In this document: piece by piece, positions 63,225 through 64,000 of the stretch
How the letters are laid out: every line of letters begins with the position of its first letter
Numbering within the stretch: the stretch's first letter is position 1
Source: Eutreptiella sp. 'Long Island Sound 2002'
Lineage: Eukaryota; Euglenozoa; Euglenophyceae; Eutreptiales; Eutreptiaceae
NCBI GenBank assembly: GCA_964036045.1
Contig: OZ038401.1
Span: 31,897,397-31,961,396, forward strand
Length of the DNA stretch: 64,000 bases
Direction of reading: 5' to 3'
Notes under the pieces: generated by a model
Databases searched by the model: none
Seen by the model: only the letters and a program-made list of their open reading frames with translations
Told to the model about the DNA's origin: nothing
Program-made: the position numbers and the translations under genes

Positions 63225-63933
63225 GCCAAGTCTTTGCACTGCGTGCGCACTGCGTGCGCACTGCGTGCATACTACGCACGCAGAGGCCGGGATACTCACC
63301 CAAGAATACTTGTCACCTGACTGGTTGCACAACGAAGCAGCAAAGCCCACATGAGAATGACGAAACCGCCTTCAACTTGGTACTCCACTGTCCCTATGAA
63401 CAAACCACTCGGCCTTGTAAAGTCCGCTTGCTTCGAGTGTTTCGGTGCCCGTGGCTTCGCTCTTGGAAGCGGATGAGGTGTCCCTTGACTCGGAGCGCGG
63501 GGAATGCGTTGTCCGTGGTCTCTTGGGTGATGGGGACCGCGAATAGGGTGAAGGGGAGGGCGGTGGTGATTCTGAGCGTGGACGCGACACACTTGTTGAT
63601 GGCGAGCGAGGTCAGTGATGTGGTGGGGATGAAGGCCGTACCACAAACTCCTCAAGGTCCGCGGGCTATGTATGGCTACATCACCCCTGCCTTCTCGGGG
63701 TCCCAATAGTGGGGAGAGTTCAATATGGGGGATGGAAAATGGGTAAAAATGCTTGACATTGGGCAACAAAGGGTGACAATTCAAATGTGCCACATCCCAA
63801 ATGCATAGGAAGCTGAAAAAACCCCAGTATGGAACCAAAAACTTGTCAAAAGGGGCCAAAAGTGGGGTCTGAGTAGTGGCCAACATTCAAAACTTCGCAC
63901 TGCGTGCGCACTGCGTGCGTGGCATTCCCCTTG
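63225..63933 (-). mobile_element. 709-bp insertion, unit 15
   Basis: Same site and CCTTG duplication (63220-63224 and 63929-63933). The left terminal tandem repeat has three GCACTGCGTGC copies instead of two, which explains the extra length. Confidence 0.65.
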
Positions 63934-64000
63934 ACGCAAATTGCGGCCATAGACTGGGAGAGCCGCAAAATCTGCGCACCAGGCGCCTGAGGTACCGTCT

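Larger units (their letters stand above)
22490..64000 (-). repeat. Head-to-tail tandem array of ~2.68-kb gene-bearing units (15 copies, continues past window)
   Basis: The start of the EF-hand exon recurs at 22768, 25451, 28134, 31349, 34022, 36699, 39379, 42064, 44742, 48116, 51487, 54162, 56838, 59521 and 62198. Spacings are 2683, 2683, 3215, 2673, 2677, 2680, 2685, 2678, 3374, 3371, 2675, 2676, 2683 and 2677. The long spacings are explained by insertions. The left edge cuts through the last codons of the EF-hand exon of copy 1, and the right edge is the window end. Units are nearly identical, with scattered substitutions and microsatellite length changes. Confidence 0.98.

Noticed and set aside
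22490-64000. CRISPR-like array
   Set aside because: Repeats are ~2.7-kb gene units in a eukaryotic genome, not short repeats with unique spacers; no cas genes.

Overview
This is nuclear DNA of a eukaryote, most likely a unicellular alga or protist. The evidence is that plausible protein segments are short, mostly on the minus strand, and bounded by textbook GT...AG splice sites, with no bacterial-style operons or long clean ORFs. CA/TG microsatellites, poly-G/poly-C runs and short mobile-element-like repeats are abundant. The lineage cannot be fixed from sequence alone. A long tandem gene array plus an intron that looks like a mobile element would fit a dinoflagellate or another introner-bearing alga, but that is inference.

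Left part (1-22.4 kb): sparse minus-strand genes in repeat-rich DNA. Gene A (59-4440) is an unrecognised multi-exon gene whose last five exons chain with compatible phases. One of its introns (2760-3072) nearly coincides with a small element bearing inverted and direct repeats. Another intron holds a hAT-like MITE (1245-1535) with a perfect 8-bp target-site duplication. Gene B (8824-10323) encodes a membrane-anchored protein of unknown function. A protein-disulfide-isomerase-like gene (12766-16325) has one WCGHC thioredoxin domain and a second, redox-dead domain. Simple repeats, a foldback element (14662-15075), two inverted clusters of an ATGCATTGG-type degenerate repeat, and a 2.5-kb imperfect palindrome (19309-21785) fill the rest.

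Right part (22.49-64 kb, running off the window): a head-to-tail array of about 2.68-kb units, with 15 copies of the same minus-strand gene. Each copy has a 49-codon exon with two hydrophobic stretches, a 59-bp intron, and an exon with a degenerate EF-hand pair and an acidic tail. Most differences between copies are synonymous in these two exons, unlike the rest of the unit, which supports real coding under constraint. Two kinds of insertion interrupt the array. A 699-709-bp element with a 5-bp duplication and GC-rich 11-bp repeats at both ends, carrying an arginine/serine-rich coding fragment, sits at the same site in three units. One unit holds an insert of about 0.53 kb with a tRNA-like (SINE-like) segment. 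Shared insertions and point markers show that the array evolves by block amplification and conversion.

No rRNA, intact tRNA, CRISPR array or viral gene was recognised.
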